Shown here: positions 5,416 through 5,990 of the stretch, piece by piece
Numbering within the stretch: position 1 is the first letter of the stretch
How the letters are laid out: each line of letters opens with the position of its first letter
Origin: Pseudolabrys sp.
GTDB taxonomy: Bacteria; Pseudomonadota; Alphaproteobacteria; Rhizobiales; Xanthobacteraceae
Reading direction: 5' to 3'
NCBI GenBank assembly: GCA_026125925.1
Contig: JAHCKF010000229.1
Location: forward strand, 1 to 5,990
Length of the DNA: 5,990 nt
Program-made: the position numbers and the translations under genes
The notes under the pieces: model-generated
Told to the model about the DNA's origin: nothing
Database searches by the model: none
The model's input: the letters and a program-made list of their open reading frames with translations, nothing else

Positions 5416-5964
5416 ATGATCACCACCGCCCTCGAAACCGATCTCCGCAGCACGATCCGCTCGATCCCGGACTATCCCAAGCCCGGCATCGTGTTCCGCG
5501 ACATCACCACGCTGCTCGGCAATGCGCGGGCGTTCCGCCGCGCGGTCGACGAGCTGGTGCAGCCCTGGGCCGGCATGAAGATCGACAAGGTCGCCGGCAT
5601 CGAGGCGCGCGGCTTCATCCTCGGCGGCGCGGTGGCGCATCAGGTCTCGGCCGGCTTCGTGCCGATCCGCAAGAAGGGCAAGCTGCCGCACACCACGGCG
5701 CGGATCGCCTATTCGCTGGAATACGGCATCGACGAGATGGAGGTGCACCAGGACGCGGTCGAGAAGGGTGAGCGCGTCGTTCTGGTCGACGATCTGATCG
5801 CGACCGGCGGCACCGCCGAAGGCGCGGTGAAGCTGATGCGGCAGCTCGGCGCCGAGGTGCTGGCCGCCTGTTTCGTCATCGACCTGCCCGAGCTCGGCGG
5901 CGCCGACAAATTGCGCAAGATGGACGTGCCCGTGCGCACGCTGATCTCGTTCGAGGGGCATTAG
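5416..5964 (+). CDS. apt: Adenine phosphoribosyltransferase
   Basis: The 182-residue cytoplasmic enzyme makes AMP and pyrophosphate from adenine and PRPP in purine salvage. Seen: the N-terminal [21 protein letters not shown] element (split over 14-34) typical of bacterial Apt; [14 protein letters not shown] (61-74); the basic flexible loop RKKGKLP (85-91); LEYG (101-104); and the PRPP-binding signature [13 protein letters not shown] (122-134) with the Asp-Asp pair and TGGT. Length is normal. ATG 5416 gives the expected N-terminus, but no Shine-Dalgarno sequence lies close to it; instead a 15-base dyad abuts the start. Apt consumes the adenine released by MtnP, so the two genes form a salvage pair although two minus-strand genes now separate them. 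The divergent LysR gene is a possible regulator. GC of one sampled line is 72%, like the rest of the core genes. Confidence 0.96.
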   Translation: MITTALETDLRSTIRSIPDYPKPGIVFRDITTLLGNARAFRRAVDELVQPWAGMKIDKVAGIEARGFILGGAVAHQVSAGFVPIRKKGKLPHTTARIAYSLEYGIDEMEVHQDAVEKGERVVLVDDLIATGGTAEGAVKLMRQLGAEVLAACFVIDLPELGGADKLRKMDVPVRTLISFEGH

Positions 5965-5967
5965 TGT

Positions 5968-5990
5968 TTGTCATTCCGGGACGGCCCGGA
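5968..5990. repeat. Start of a palindromic intergenic repeat, cut by the window end
   Basis: Just after the apt stop, the sequence contains TCATTCCGGGACGG and ends with a perfect stem, TCCGGG (5975-5980) and CCCGGA (5985-5990), around an ACGG loop. The TCATTCCGGG start resembles repeats that I recall as abundant between genes in Bradyrhizobium and Rhodopseudomonas genomes. It may also act as a transcript-end hairpin for apt. Only the beginning is visible. Confidence 0.5.

Noticed and set aside
4357..5961. A 534-codon open frame on the minus strand joining the LysR gene to sequence antisense to apt
   Set aside because: Only the part from 5289 down has LysR content; the upstream part mirrors apt in a GC-rich genome and has no family features.

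Overview
The window is GC-rich DNA with the gene content of an alphaproteobacterium, most likely near the Bradyrhizobium/Rhodopseudomonas group of Hyphomicrobiales. This rests on the style of the cytochrome bc1 and MtnP/Apt proteins, and on a palindromic sequence starting at the right edge that resembles repeats I recall from that group. No rRNA, tRNA, CRISPR array or insertion sequence is visible, and no gene-free stretch exceeds 130 bases.

Layout, left to right: (1) the 3' part of the cytochrome b gene (petB) and the complete cytochrome c1 gene (petC), the membrane core of respiratory complex III, closed by a strong hairpin terminator. (2) A minus-strand toxin-antitoxin operon: a MazF/PemK-type toxin preceded by, and overlapping, a protein whose C-terminal tail looks like an antitoxin tail but whose body is not a recognisable AbrB or Phd domain. 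(3) mtnP on the plus strand, divergent from the toxin-antitoxin operon, ending in a hairpin terminator. (4) Two minus-strand genes: a secreted tandem rhodanese-like protein and, upstream of it, a LysR-family regulator. (5) apt on the plus strand, divergent from the LysR gene.

MtnP and Apt form a metabolic pair: MtnP splits methylthioadenosine into methylthioribose-1-phosphate and adenine, and Apt turns the adenine into AMP. petBC, mtnP and apt read as housekeeping genes of high GC (single 60-base lines I counted in mtnP and apt gave 67-72%). The toxin-antitoxin and rhodanese/LysR modules lie between them, on the opposite strand, and are lower in GC (sampled lines 53-65%), so they look like accessory insertions into a conserved block.

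The most unusual DNA element is the 78-base gap between the antitoxin and mtnP. A near-consensus minus-strand promoter (TTGACC, 18 bases, TATATT) has as its spacer a run of four G-tracts on the plus strand (G4-C-G4-T-G5-T-G4). This is a textbook G-quadruplex motif lying exactly between the -35 and -10 boxes of the toxin-antitoxin promoter and in the leader of mtnP. The atypical antitoxin together with this promoter is the best candidate here for an undescribed system.
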